Below, in pieces: positions 48,373 through 57,986 of a DNA stretch of 64,000 nt. The notes beneath the pieces are model-generated. The model did not search any database, had not been told where the DNA came from, and was given only the letters and a program-made list of their open reading frames with translations. How positions within the stretch are numbered: the stretch's first letter is position 1; each line of letters starts with the position of its first letter. The translations under genes were made by a program, and so were the position numbers. Source of the stretch: Alteromonas marina (lineage in GTDB: Bacteria; Pseudomonadota; Gammaproteobacteria; Enterobacterales; Alteromonadaceae); the NCBI RefSeq assembly GCF_000808575.1, contig NZ_JWLW01000023.1, forward strand, positions 186,001 through 250,000, read 5' to 3'.

Positions 48373-49794
48373 CTAGTCTATCAGCTGCATTCTTACTAAA
48401 TTGCTGCCGTCGCGCTTGGCTTGATAAAGCGCGTCTTCCGCGTGCGCTGTTACTTCGTGCATAGCGCGCGGTGACGCAGTGTAAGAAATACCAATAGAAG
48501 CGGTAATCACAATTTCCGGTAACTCTTGCAATGGTGAAAGTGTAGCTATGCCATGTCGAAGGTTTTGCGCCATATCAAAGGCTACATGGGGGCCCGTGTG
48601 TGGCAACAAGATTATAAACTCTGCGCTACTCCATCTACCCAATATATCCTGGTCGCGCATATGTTCAGCTAAGTAAGAGACCACTTTATCAAGAATGTCA
48701 TCTCCCGCATTACGGCCGTGGGCATCTACAATATCTGAAAATTCGTCAACGCTTAGCAACATTACGCTGAGTGATTTGTGCTCGGCTAACAGCGTTTTAT
48801 AAATAAGCTGCAAGTTATCTTTTTCAGGAAGTCGGTTGCTGTGACGTACCACCAAGTCTGGCTGCATATCTTTTCTGAAATAGTACAGTAGATTGTAGAT
48901 AAGTAAGAACAGCGAGAAGACAACAACCAGCAGCGTTACCACGCTAAAAATAAACGCTTGAGAAATCTCTGCTTGGCGGTCTTCAAGCGGACTTAAAAGA
49001 AACACAGTCCAACCAAATTGATTCAGCTTAACTTCCGCAATCAGAAAGTCTTTTTGGTCAATAGTGACCAGCTTGTTATTCAGCGCCTGCTCGCTTTGAA
49101 TTGTCACTGGCAAACTCGCGTACCAAGGCAACTCGGACAAGTTGGTGAATTCTGAGTAAGAGGCGATAAGACTTGGATCTGAAGACAACATAATATCGCC
49201 TTCACTATCCACGAATAAGAAGTCATAGCCGTATTCTTGTTTGTAGGTATCGAACACTTCGATAAAGCTGCGCAGGCTTTTTCCAACACCAAAGAATCCC
49301 AAGAAGCGGCCATCTTCATCGTGGATCTTTATATCAATATAGAAATGGGTGTCTTCCCATTTACCAATATCGGCAACGGCATCGATAGGGTAGTCCTTGT
49401 ACTTGAAATACCAGCTTACTTCCCCTTCAATCAGGTTAATTATGCTGCCATCAGAATTATACTGTTTTCTGTCTGCCTCGCTGGCAATAAAGAAAGACAA
49501 CCCAAACTCATTTTCAAGGCGATCCAATGTCTTAAAAACAGCATCTTGATCAATTGTTTCTCCATCCATCAAGTCTACCAACTCAGTGGAATGCCCTAAT
49601 GCTTCAGAAATATGTAGAGGCTTAAGAAGTTGCTCGACGATAAGCGATATTGCAGGCGACAGTGACTGCTGCTGTGCGCGACTTTGTTCGGCAACGATTT
49701 TTGAAATACTGAAATGAACCAGTGTCACAATAGCGATAACCACTACCGCAAATAACACCAGAATACTTCTATGTAGTGTACGAAATGTGTTCAC
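48373..49794 (-). CDS. Cache-domain membrane protein with degenerate GGDEF domain
   Basis: This is an inner-membrane sensor of 473 residues: one helix at about 11-30, a periplasmic Cache-like domain (about 35-275), a second helix (about 281-305) and a cytoplasmic GGDEF domain (about 335-473). The active-site motif is degenerate: GGDEF reads SSAEF (389-393), and the FKxxND region reads FSDIVD. The RxxD inhibitory-site motif is kept five residues before it (R380-D383). Synthesis of c-di-GMP is therefore doubtful, while binding is plausible. It converges with the EamA gene and diverges from glmU. Confidence 0.9.
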   Translation of the reverse strand: MNTFRTLHRSILVLFAVVVIAIVTLVHFSISKIVAEQSRAQQQSLSPAISLIVEQLLKPLHISEALGHSTELVDLMDGETIDQDAVFKTLDRLENEFGLSFFIASEADRKQYNSDGSIINLIEGEVSWYFKYKDYPIDAVADIGKWEDTHFYIDIKIHDEDGRFLGFFGVGKSLRSFIEVFDTYKQEYGYDFLFVDSEGDIMLSSDPSLIASYSEFTNLSELPWYASLPVTIQSEQALNNKLVTIDQKDFLIAEVKLNQFGWTVFLLSPLEDRQAEISQAFIFSVVTLLVVVFSLFLLIYNLLYYFRKDMQPDLVVRHSNRLPEKDNLQLIYKTLLAEHKSLSVMLLSVDEFSDIVDAHGRNAGDDILDKVVSYLAEHMRDQDILGRWSSAEFIILLPHTGPHVAFDMAQNLRHGIATLSPLQELPEIVITASIGISYTASPRAMHEVTAHAEDALYQAKRDGSNLVRMQLID

Positions 49795-50025
49795 AGACTG
49801 CGCATGCTCCCTTGCCTGACTGAACCTAACCTAAGTGTTGAGTATACCTGTTGCAATAATGAACTACTAGGCGGTTTCTTTTAACTTAGACTAAATAACG
49901 AAGAGCAAAAGCGCAATGTGAAGTCGTCCGGTCAGACCTCGGGGTGAATCAATCGCTGACATCTTGTTGGGCCTTGGTTACACTATGCTCCGATTTTCAT
50001 TCTCTTTGCGAAATAAAGGAATTAT

Positions 50026-51384
50026 ATGGCTTTCTCAGTGGTTGTATTAGCAGCGGGTAAAGGTACCCGTATGAAATCGTCGTTACCGAAGGTATTACAC
50101 AAAGTAGCTGGTGTGCCTATGGTGCAGCGCATTATCAACACAGTAAAATCACTGGGTGCTGACAATATTCATTTGGTCTACGGCCATGGCGGCGACCAGC
50201 TAAAGGCAACGGTTGTTGAAGACAATCTAAACTGGTGCTTACAGGCCGAACAGTTAGGTACAGGCCACGCTGTTCAACAAGCTGCACCCCACATTAAAGA
50301 TGATGAAGACGTGCTTGTACTTGTTGGCGACGCACCACTTATTCGCGAAGAAACACTAAGTGCATTAAAAGCAGCAAAGGAAAGCTGTGATTTAGCACTG
50401 CTCACTGTAAATTTAGACGACCCCACAGGTATGGGCCGCATTATTCGCGAAAATGACAATATTACCGCGATAGTCGAGCACAAAGACGCCACTGATGCTC
50501 AGCGTGAAATCAAAGAAATTAACACTGGCATGATGATGATGTCTGGCGCTGATCTTAAGCGCTGGTTGGGTGAGTTAAGCAATGATAACGCGCAAGGCGA
50601 GTATTATCTTACCGACGTTATTGCCATGGCAGCGGCCGAAGGCAAGCGAATTCAGTCTGCACAGCCACAGGCTGCGGTAGAAGTGGAAGGCGTTAATAAT
50701 CGTTTGCAGCTAGCTAACCTAGAACGCGCGCTTCAGCGTCGCCAAGCCGAAGAGCTAATGACCAATGGCGTAACCTTGCTGGACCCCGCTCGCTTTGACC
50801 TACGTGGTCAGCTTGAAACCGGTAACGACGTCATTATCGACGTTAACGTTATTATTGAAGGTAAGGTTACGCTTGGTAGCAACGTCAACATTGGTGCAAA
50901 CTGTATTCTGCGCAACTGTACTATTGCCGATAACGCTGTAATTGAAGCTAATTCTATTATTGAAGAAGCCAGTGTAGGTGAAGCTTGCACAGTTGGGCCT
51001 TACGCAAGGTTGCGCCCTGGTGCAGTAATGCAGAAAAATGCCAAAGTGGGTAACTTCGTTGAAATGAAGAAGGCTATTTTAGGTGAAGGCGCCAAAGCGA
51101 ATCACTTAACCTACCTTGGCGACGCTGAAGTGGGTGCTAAAGCGAACATTGGCGCAGGCACAATTACCTGTAACTACGACGGTGTGAACAAGTCCAAAAC
51201 CGTCATCGGCGAAAATGCCTTTATCGGCTCAAACTCGTCGCTTGTCGCGCCTGTAAACATTGGCAAAGGGGCTACGGTAGGTGCTGGTTCCGTGATCACG
51301 TCAACCGTAGACGAAGACGCGCTAGCCGTTGCCCGCGGTAAGCAGCGCAATATTCCAAATTGGCCGCGCCCGACCAAAAAATAA
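50026..51384 (+). CDS. glmU: bifunctional UDP-N-acetylglucosamine pyrophosphorylase / glucosamine-1-phosphate acetyltransferase
   Basis: GlmU makes UDP-GlcNAc, the precursor of peptidoglycan and lipopolysaccharide, in the cytoplasm. The 452-residue protein has an N-terminal nucleotidyltransferase domain ([20 protein letters not shown]) and a C-terminal left-handed beta-helix built of hexapeptide repeats ([20 protein letters not shown] onward). [21 protein letters not shown] is diagnostic. AAAGGA precedes the ATG. It heads a plus-strand block that ends with glmS, but an oxidoreductase gene and a DeoR-type regulator lie between. Confidence 0.97.
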   Translation: MAFSVVVLAAGKGTRMKSSLPKVLHKVAGVPMVQRIINTVKSLGADNIHLVYGHGGDQLKATVVEDNLNWCLQAEQLGTGHAVQQAAPHIKDDEDVLVLVGDAPLIREETLSALKAAKESCDLALLTVNLDDPTGMGRIIRENDNITAIVEHKDATDAQREIKEINTGMMMMSGADLKRWLGELSNDNAQGEYYLTDVIAMAAAEGKRIQSAQPQAAVEVEGVNNRLQLANLERALQRRQAEELMTNGVTLLDPARFDLRGQLETGNDVIIDVNVIIEGKVTLGSNVNIGANCILRNCTIADNAVIEANSIIEEASVGEACTVGPYARLRPGAVMQKNAKVGNFVEMKKAILGEGAKANHLTYLGDAEVGAKANIGAGTITCNYDGVNKSKTVIGENAFIGSNSSLVAPVNIGKGATVGAGSVITSTVDEDALAVARGKQRNIPNWPRPTKK

Positions 51385-51430
51385 AGACGTACCCTAATTA
51401 AAGCTCGCTAACGGGTTATATGATGAGATA

Positions 51431-51475
51431 GGGCTGGCAAACACAAATAGTGATTAGCTAGCCCAGTTTCTTCTT
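51431..51475 (+). terminator. possible terminator after glmU
   Basis: GGGCTGGC and GCTAGCCC pair with one wobble around an 18-base loop, followed by AGTTTCTTCTTT. The long loop and interrupted T-run make this a weak call. If functional, it separates glmU from the oxidoreductase gene. Confidence 0.4.
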
Positions 51476-51673
51476 TAGTCCTATCAAAATATCGCCCAGT
51501 CAGAAAGATGACAAAATCAGAGGGCTTGAATTAACGTCCACTGTGTCGCTGTAAACGCAACTCATTCAGCTATCTGTCTTCTAAATAATGAACCATCTGA
51601 GGTTTCCCCTATCTATCATTACTGATAGTGTGTGTTTACTTACCTCTTGATTCTTTTTAAATAAGGATATGCG

Positions 51674-52714
51674 ATGATATCTACCCTTCTGGTTGGCTTT
51701 GGATTTTCCGCCACAACCTTTCATTTGCCATTTCTAAATTATCTACCGCAGTTCTCTGTCGATGTGGTTATCTCTTCAAAACCTGATGTGGTTAACGCAG
51801 TTTTACCCCATGCTGAAGTGTATGGCTCGTTGGAAGAAGCGCTTAAAATTCACGATGTAGACTTGGTGGTTATTACAACCCCAAATCACCTTCATGGGCC
51901 ACAGGCGAAACTGGCATTAGAGCACAGTTGTCACGTATTGGTAGAAAAGCCATTTACATTAGATAGTGAAGAAGCAGAAGCTTTAGTAGAGCTTGCACAT
52001 TCTCAAAATAAACAGCTTTGTGTTTATCACAACAGACGTTTTGATGGCGATTTTCTTACGATTAAGCAGCTAATTAACGATGGAAAACTTGGCGACATTA
52101 AACGTTTGGAAAGCCGCTTCGATCGATTTCGCCCGGTACCACGAGACAGGTGGCGTGAAAATGCAGGGCCAGGAAGCGGTATCTTCTGGGATTTGGGTCC
52201 CCACTTAATCGACCAAGCGCTACAGCTTTTCGGCGAGCCGGAAGAAGTGTCGGCAAACATACAGGCCTTGCGTGAAAATGGGCAGTCAGACGACACGTTC
52301 GATGTAACTCTTCACTATGTTGATAAAGTTGTAAAACTAGGTAGTTCAGCCTTTCAGGGAGGAGCAACATTGCGCTACGACTTGCAAGGCACAAAAGGCA
52401 GCTTTCGAAAGTTCTATTTAGATCCGCAAGAAGATCAATTGCGTGGAGAGCTATCCTTTGATGATGAACACTGGGCGATTACAAAAGATAACGAGCATGG
52501 CGTGCTAGCTGTGGTCAATGAAAGCGGCCAGCTAGTTGAAGAGACGGTGACAACATTGAAGGGTGAATATCTCACGTTTTTCAATCGCCTTGCTCACGCT
52601 ATTGAAGACGGTAAATTCTCGCCGGCTGACGCAAGTACGGTCGTACCTGTTATCAAAGTCATTGAGCTAGCCATAAAAGCGAGTGCTCAAAAGAAATCGC
52701 TGGCGTTTAATTAA
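51674..52714 (+). CDS. Gfo/Idh/MocA-family oxidoreductase
   Basis: This NAD(P)-dependent dehydrogenase of 346 residues probably acts on a sugar or sugar-derivative. The Rossmann start LLVGFGFSATTFHLPFL is followed by TTPNHLHGPQAKLALEHSCHVLVEKPFTLD, in which EKP carries the conserved Lys. GSGIFWDLGPHLIDQALQLFG has the family's Asp-His pair. AAGGA lies 8 bases upstream of the ATG. It resembles E. coli YdgJ. It has its own upstream gap of about 290 bases, and its place between glmU and the glmS regulator is notable. Confidence 0.9.
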   Translation: MISTLLVGFGFSATTFHLPFLNYLPQFSVDVVISSKPDVVNAVLPHAEVYGSLEEALKIHDVDLVVITTPNHLHGPQAKLALEHSCHVLVEKPFTLDSEEAEALVELAHSQNKQLCVYHNRRFDGDFLTIKQLINDGKLGDIKRLESRFDRFRPVPRDRWRENAGPGSGIFWDLGPHLIDQALQLFGEPEEVSANIQALRENGQSDDTFDVTLHYVDKVVKLGSSAFQGGATLRYDLQGTKGSFRKFYLDPQEDQLRGELSFDDEHWAITKDNEHGVLAVVNESGQLVEETVTTLKGEYLTFFNRLAHAIEDGKFSPADASTVVPVIKVIELAIKASAQKKSLAFN

Positions 52715-52752
52715 ACAATTACCTTGATCGTCGTTTCAATTTAACTTACGAT

Positions 52753-52790
52753 ACTTTCACTTTAAAACTAATATCTTTCGTTTTGAAAGT
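52753..52790. promoter_or_regulatory. candidate DeoR-type operator repeats
   Basis: CTTTCACTTTAAAA at 52754 and CTTTCGTTTTGAAA at 52775 match in 11 of 14 bases and are 21 bases apart, two helical turns. The second copy is also a palindrome (CTTTC, five bases, GAAAG). DeoR-family regulators such as AgaR bind CTTTC-containing repeats. The site lies about 120 bases before the likely regulator start. Confidence 0.55.
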
Positions 52791-52911
52791 TATGGTTGAA
52801 TGTTGAAGATGTGTTTGCGGACTGTTTTGCAGACTTTTCATGGCTTGTTCTCAATTGGAACAAGGCGTACAGGAAGGTTTAGCGAGAAGGCAGCAAGAGC
52901 ATGAGGTTATA

Positions 52912-53724
52912 TTGAAAAGTAGTAAATCAGTTGAACAGCGCCGCCAGCAGATAGTGGCGTGGGTGAAAGAGCATGGTCAATCACAAGTTGAAGATTTGGC
53001 TGTGCGTTTTGCTACGTCTGAAGTCACCATTAGAAAAGATCTCGCAGCCCTTTCGCAGCAAGGTTTACTGATTCGACAGTTTGGTGGCGCAGTGCCTGTA
53101 CCATCATCTACCAACTCAAATGCTGGGCCATCTCAATTTATTACCAATGACCCTTCCACGAATTCAACTACTAGCCCAGCAATTAACGCTATAGGCCAAC
53201 TTGCAGCGAGCTTGGTTAAACCAGGCAATAAGCTCGTTATAGACTGCGGGTCTACCACCGCATCCATCTTGCCCCATTTATCCCATATCGATGATTTAGT
53301 GGTAATGACCAACACGTTATCAACCGCCAATTACCTTACTCAAAGTGAAAAAGAGCCGACGGTGTTAATGGTAGGGGGCACATGGGATGCCCAATCTCAG
53401 TCGTTTCAAGGCGCTATGGCTGAACAGTTGGTTAGTGCCTATAGTTTTGACATTGCGTTTATTGGTGCCGCGGGCATAGATGTCAACAGAGGCACCACCA
53501 CCTTTAACGAGCTTATTGGTGTAACCCGCGCCATGGCTGTAGCGGCGAGCAAGGTGGTGATAGTAGCCAGCTCAAAGAAATTAACGCATAAAATGCCTAA
53601 CTTAGAGCTAAGCTGGAAAAACATTTCTGTTTTGATCACTGATGAAGGCATTTGTGAACAAGACAAACTTAATATTGAAAATCAGGGCGTGACAGTACTT
53701 ATTGCAGCGCCGAGTGGAGAATAG
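52912..53724 (+). CDS. DeoR-family regulator upstream of glmS
   Basis: This transcriptional regulator has ~270 residues. The N-terminal helix-turn-helix ([38 protein letters not shown]) is followed by the DeoR effector domain, with [25 protein letters not shown] and [10 protein letters not shown] favour TTG at 52912, with GAGG 5 bases upstream, since the family starts close to the SVEQRRQQI segment. An in-frame ATG at 52840 adds 24 residues. It lies 2 bases before glmS, so it probably controls that gene in response to amino-sugar phosphate supply; this is inferred. Confidence 0.88.
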   Translation: MKSSKSVEQRRQQIVAWVKEHGQSQVEDLAVRFATSEVTIRKDLAALSQQGLLIRQFGGAVPVPSSTNSNAGPSQFITNDPSTNSTTSPAINAIGQLAASLVKPGNKLVIDCGSTTASILPHLSHIDDLVVMTNTLSTANYLTQSEKEPTVLMVGGTWDAQSQSFQGAMAEQLVSAYSFDIAFIGAAGIDVNRGTTTFNELIGVTRAMAVAASKVVIVASSKKLTHKMPNLELSWKNISVLITDEGICEQDKLNIENQGVTVLIAAPSGE

Positions 53725-53726
53725 TT

Positions 53727-55559
53727 ATGTGTGGAATAGTTGGCGCTGTAGCTGAGCGAAACGTAGTTGAAATCCTATTAGAAGGTTTAAAAAGGCTAGA
53801 GTATCGCGGCTATGATTCAGCTGGCGTAGCGCTACTGCAAGGCGACGGCACGCTTACACGTATTCGCCGTACAGGCAAAGTACAAGAGCTTGCTGATGCG
53901 GTTGCAGAAGGTGAAGCACTTGGCACAACTGGAATTGCTCATACCCGTTGGGCAACGCACGGTGGTGTGACTGAAGCGAATGCGCACCCACACTTTTCAA
54001 CTGAACGTGTAGCTGTTGTTCACAACGGTATTATTGAAAACTATGTTAACTTAAAAGCACAGCTAAAAGAGCAGGGCTATACCTTTACCAGCGACACCGA
54101 CACAGAAACTATTGCTCACACCGTACACGAAGAGCTTAAGTCAGGTAAGACTTTACTAGACGCTGTGCAAAGTGCCGTTAAAACCTTCCACGGTGCGTAT
54201 GGCACCGTTATCATGGATAAAGAAGACCCAAGCCGCGTGGTCGTTGCACGTTCGGGCAGCCCGCTAGTCATTGGTTTAGGGCTTGGCGAGAACTTTATTG
54301 CTTCGGACCAAATGGCATTATTGCCAGTGACACGCCGATTTATCTTTTTAGAAGAAGGCGATGTGGCAGAGATTACTCGTCGCGACGTTAAAATCTTCGA
54401 TAAAGACGGCAATGCTGTTGAACGAGAAGTGATTGAGTCGAATATCGAGCACGACGCGGGTGACAAAGCGGGTTACCGCCACTATATGCTTAAGGAAATT
54501 CACGAGCAGCCAACCGTTGTGCGTAATGCGCTTAAAGATCGTATTGACGAAAACGGACTTACCGCAGACATATTTGGTAAAGGTGCTGACGAGATATTCA
54601 AAAAAGTACAGCATGTACAAATTATTGCCTGTGGTACCAGCTACCATGCGGGTATGACGGCGCGCTACTGGCTAGAGCAATATGCAAATGTGTCGTGCAA
54701 CGTAGAGATTGCATCAGAGTTCCGTTACCGCAAGTCAGTGGTGCATCCAAACAGCCTGCTTATTACTATCTCTCAATCAGGTGAGACAGCCGATACGTTA
54801 GCTGCCCTTCGCTTAGCCAAAGAGCTGGGCTATATGTCTAGTTTGACTATCTGTAACGTTCAGGGTTCGTCATTAGTACGCGAGTCAGACCTTGCATTTA
54901 TGACCCGCGCTGGCGCGGAAATTGGCGTTGCGTCTACCAAAGCTTTCACTACTCAGCTCACTGCGTTCTTAATGCTTACCCTAGCACTGGGCAAAGAAAA
55001 CTGCATGACAGACGCTGACAGCAAAGCTATTGTATCTGCGCTTCACAGTCTACCTGCAAAGCTTGAAGAGACCTTAGCGATAACTGGTGGCATTGAAGAT
55101 TTAGCTGAAGAATTTGCAGATAAGAACCACAGCTTGTTCCTAGGTCGTGGCGATCAATACCCTATTGCCATGGAAGGAGCGCTTAAGCTTAAAGAGATTT
55201 CTTATATTCATGCGGAAGCGTATGCGTCTGGTGAATTGAAACACGGCCCACTTGCACTTATTGATGACGAAATGCCCGTTATTGTGGTTGCACCTAACAA
55301 CGAACTCCTCGAGAAGCTAAAGTCGAACGTTGAAGAAGTACGTGCTCGTGGCGGTATTATGTATGTATTTGCGGATAAGGATGCGGCGTTTGAAGGTGAT
55401 GAAACCATGCGTGTTATTGACGTACCGCACTGCGACGAGCCAATTGCACCTATCATCTATACCTTGCCGTTACAGTTATTGAGCTACTACGTAGCGCTAA
55501 TTAAGGGCACCGACGTTGACCAGCCGCGTAACTTGGCGAAGTCGGTTACGGTGGAATAA
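53727..55559 (+). CDS. glmS: glutamine--fructose-6-phosphate aminotransferase (isomerising)
   Basis: GlmS makes glucosamine-6-phosphate from fructose-6-phosphate and glutamine, the first step towards UDP-GlcNAc. The 610-residue protein starts [12 protein letters not shown] with the N-terminal nucleophile Cys2. The glutaminase domain has [10 protein letters not shown] and HTRWATHG. The two SIS domains have [10 protein letters not shown] and [10 protein letters not shown], and it ends LAKSVTVE as in the family. It lies 2 bases after the DeoR-type gene. No glmS ribozyme-like leader was seen, as expected for this group. Confidence 0.98.
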   Translation: MCGIVGAVAERNVVEILLEGLKRLEYRGYDSAGVALLQGDGTLTRIRRTGKVQELADAVAEGEALGTTGIAHTRWATHGGVTEANAHPHFSTERVAVVHNGIIENYVNLKAQLKEQGYTFTSDTDTETIAHTVHEELKSGKTLLDAVQSAVKTFHGAYGTVIMDKEDPSRVVVARSGSPLVIGLGLGENFIASDQMALLPVTRRFIFLEEGDVAEITRRDVKIFDKDGNAVEREVIESNIEHDAGDKAGYRHYMLKEIHEQPTVVRNALKDRIDENGLTADIFGKGADEIFKKVQHVQIIACGTSYHAGMTARYWLEQYANVSCNVEIASEFRYRKSVVHPNSLLITISQSGETADTLAALRLAKELGYMSSLTICNVQGSSLVRESDLAFMTRAGAEIGVASTKAFTTQLTAFLMLTLALGKENCMTDADSKAIVSALHSLPAKLEETLAITGGIEDLAEEFADKNHSLFLGRGDQYPIAMEGALKLKEISYIHAEAYASGELKHGPLALIDDEMPVIVVAPNNELLEKLKSNVEEVRARGGIMYVFADKDAAFEGDETMRVIDVPHCDEPIAPIIYTLPLQLLSYYVALIKGTDVDQPRNLAKSVTVE

Positions 55560-55595
55560 AGTACACTGCTGAAGCGCTTTTTCGTGCTCACGAAC

Positions 55596-55628
55596 AAAGC
55601 CTGCGACTGACAAAAGCGCAGGCTTTTT
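55596..55628 (+). terminator. terminator after glmS
   Basis: AAAGCCTGCG and CGCAGGCTTT form a perfect 10-bp stem with an 11-base loop, followed by TTTT. It lies 37 bases after the glmS stop. Confidence 0.9.
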
Positions 55629-55833
55629 TGTTTTCAATAGGCGAGTATTGGCTGCTAATTAAGTGGCTTTCCTGCAAGCCCATGACTCACTATTATTTCA
55701 CTTCTCTTTCCACCACTCTCACTTCATCGATAAACCTTCTCCATCCATCTTACTTTGTCAGGTAAGGCAGTTGTAAAACGAGGAGTAAGGTCATACCTAG
55801 AAGTCATACCAAGTTTCAACATTGCGAGGCAAC

Positions 55834-56820
55834 ATGGCTATCCCATACTCACTGCTAGATTTAGCGCCAATATCTGAAGGGTTTGGCGTAAAAGACGCGT
55901 TAAACAATTCAAAGTTAATGGCTGTGGAAGCTGAGCGCTGTGGCTATGAACGTGTATGGTTAGCCGAGCATCACGGCATGCGTGGTGTTGCCAGTTCTGC
56001 CACCTCAGTAGTGTTAACGCACATTGCTAACGCTACCTCGACTATTAAAGTGGGGGCTGGCGGTATTATGCTGCCAAACCATGCACCTTTAGTCATTGCT
56101 GAGCAGTTTGGCACCTTGGCTGAATTATTTCCCAATCGCATAGAGCTTGGACTTGGCCGTGCACCAGGCACTGATATGGCAACCGCACGCGCGCTTCGTC
56201 GTAATTTGCAAAGCGATGTAGACAGTTACCCAGAAGATATTCAAGAACTTCAGCACTACTTGGGTACACCGCAAGACGGGCAGCCAATTGTTGCAGTACC
56301 TGGGGCAAATACTCATGTCCCCCTGTGGTTGCTTGGCTCTAGCTTATACAGTGCCCAAGTGGCGGCAAAAATGGGGCTGCCATATTCGTTCGCCTCGCAT
56401 TTTGCGCCCGATGCGCTGTTCGATGCGCTTCATGTGTACCGCAATATGTTCAAACCGTCGTCTCAGTTATCAGCGTCAAAAGCGATGGCTGGTGTAATGG
56501 TGGTGATTGCTGAAACCGATGAAGAGGCTGAACTCCTATTCACGTCAGTGAAGCAGCAATTTATGAACATGCGACGTGGTCTTAACAGGCCCTTCGCTAA
56601 GCCTATGCCTGACTTTGACGAATATTGTACGGCGACTGACGAAGCAATGTTAGCAAATGTATTGAGGTATGCGTTGGTAGGGTCGAAAGAAACGGTGCAA
56701 AACAAGCTGGCTCAGTTTGTTGAAACGACGGGTGTTGATGAAATTATCGTGTCGATGCCGATTTACGATATAGAAGCGCGCTTATTTAGCGTTAACGCAT
56801 TTGCGGAAATCGCATCTTAG
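55834..56820 (+). CDS. luciferase-like (LLM-class) flavin-dependent oxidoreductase
   Basis: This cytoplasmic flavin oxidoreductase of 328 residues has the bacterial luciferase fold. The start [16 protein letters not shown] and [57 protein letters not shown] match the single-subunit family often named MsnO8 or YhbW-like. [11 protein letters not shown] is a further hallmark. I chose ATG 55834 because GAGG lies 7 bases upstream; an in-frame ATG at 55822 adds four residues. It is a single-gene unit and its substrate is unknown. Confidence 0.9.
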   Translation: MAIPYSLLDLAPISEGFGVKDALNNSKLMAVEAERCGYERVWLAEHHGMRGVASSATSVVLTHIANATSTIKVGAGGIMLPNHAPLVIAEQFGTLAELFPNRIELGLGRAPGTDMATARALRRNLQSDVDSYPEDIQELQHYLGTPQDGQPIVAVPGANTHVPLWLLGSSLYSAQVAAKMGLPYSFASHFAPDALFDALHVYRNMFKPSSQLSASKAMAGVMVVIAETDEEAELLFTSVKQQFMNMRRGLNRPFAKPMPDFDEYCTATDEAMLANVLRYALVGSKETVQNKLAQFVETTGVDEIIVSMPIYDIEARLFSVNAFAEIAS

Positions 56821-56944
56821 TTTTTAGAAAGCTATTCCCAGTATTGAATATTTGGTAATAACTGCCACTATGAATGACCTTCGAATAACTTTATGATACG
56901 CCTATATGTGCGTATTTTCAGTTAGTTGTGTTAGGTTCACAGTC

Positions 56945-57967
56945 ATGACAAAGGTCTGGTTTTCTCTTCTTTTCGCCTTATCTTCTTTGATGTGGGGCGC
57001 TACTGCTGCCTCTGCGAACGAAACCCTGGACCTGATTATTCTTGAAACACTGCCTGCTCCAATTGTCGCTGATTCGCGGGCCGCGTTCGAAAAGGAACTT
57101 GCGCGGATAATGCCCGATCACGAGATTAACGTAACATCGTATAACGCCGAAGGCTCTGAAGTTCGTGCTAAGGAGATACTTACCGAGCTTGCACAAAACC
57201 CAGCGCCTGATCTTATTGTATCGGTGGCGACCCTTGCCACCAGAGCGCTGAATGCGTCTGAAGAGTTTGTTGATGTACCTAAGCTGTTTATGGCGGTCTC
57301 AGCACCGGTTGAAGAAGGAATAGTTTCTGCTATTGGTGCGGTTAGTGAACGCAACATGACGGGCGAGTCACACGTGCTTGACGCAAAGGTGAAACTAGAC
57401 ATGTTAGAGGGCGTGCTCAGAGCGTCTAAGCCCTCATCGCTTTTTACCATCGGTCTTGTCCATTCTACATACCCATCGTCAAGTAACTTGGTTAATCAAC
57501 TTCTGGCACTGAATGGTGACTACGAGAACATAAATCTTGTTGCTGTTAGTACACCGTATATAGAAGGCGATGATGGACTGGTTGAAATGACTGACAGCAT
57601 CATCAACAGCTTGCAGCAAAAAACAAACGAGCTGGATGGTTACTGGCTTTCATCTGGGCCGCTCGCTGAATCGAATGACTTAGTAACAAAGGTAAAAGAA
57701 GCTACGGGACTGCTTCCTTTATTCGCAGAAAGCATTTCCTCTGTGAAAGAAGGCGCGCTTCTTGGCGTAGTATCTGAGCCAGCGAGTATTGGTAAATCAG
57801 CTGCAAGAAAAGCCAAGCTAATTCTTGAGAAAAAATCGGCGAGGGACATTCCCGTTGGTAAAATGGATACGTACACTGTAGCGGTAAATGTGTCTACAGC
57901 AATCAAACTACAGTTGCCCATTCCTTCAAATTACTTGAAGCTGTCAAAAAAACATGTGTATCAATAA
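56945..57967 (+). CDS. periplasmic ABC-type substrate-binding protein (sensory partner?)
   Basis: This exported protein of 340 residues has a signal peptide ending near ATAASANE. The two-lobe architecture, with ELAQNPAPDLIVSVATLATRAL, VPKLFMAVSAPVEEGIV and LLPLFAESISSVKEGALLGVVSEPASIGKSAARKAKLIL, resembles the ABC_sub_bind family. No permease or ATPase gene is nearby. Instead it lies 19 bases before a hybrid histidine kinase, which suggests that it presents a ligand to the kinase. I chose ATG 56945; an in-frame ATG at 56906 adds 13 residues before the signal peptide. Confidence 0.8.
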   Translation: MTKVWFSLLFALSSLMWGATAASANETLDLIILETLPAPIVADSRAAFEKELARIMPDHEINVTSYNAEGSEVRAKEILTELAQNPAPDLIVSVATLATRALNASEEFVDVPKLFMAVSAPVEEGIVSAIGAVSERNMTGESHVLDAKVKLDMLEGVLRASKPSSLFTIGLVHSTYPSSSNLVNQLLALNGDYENINLVAVSTPYIEGDDGLVEMTDSIINSLQQKTNELDGYWLSSGPLAESNDLVTKVKEATGLLPLFAESISSVKEGALLGVVSEPASIGKSAARKAKLILEKKSARDIPVGKMDTYTVAVNVSTAIKLQLPIPSNYLKLSKKHVYQ

Positions 57968-57986
57968 GGCCTAATTAGAAGTAAGT

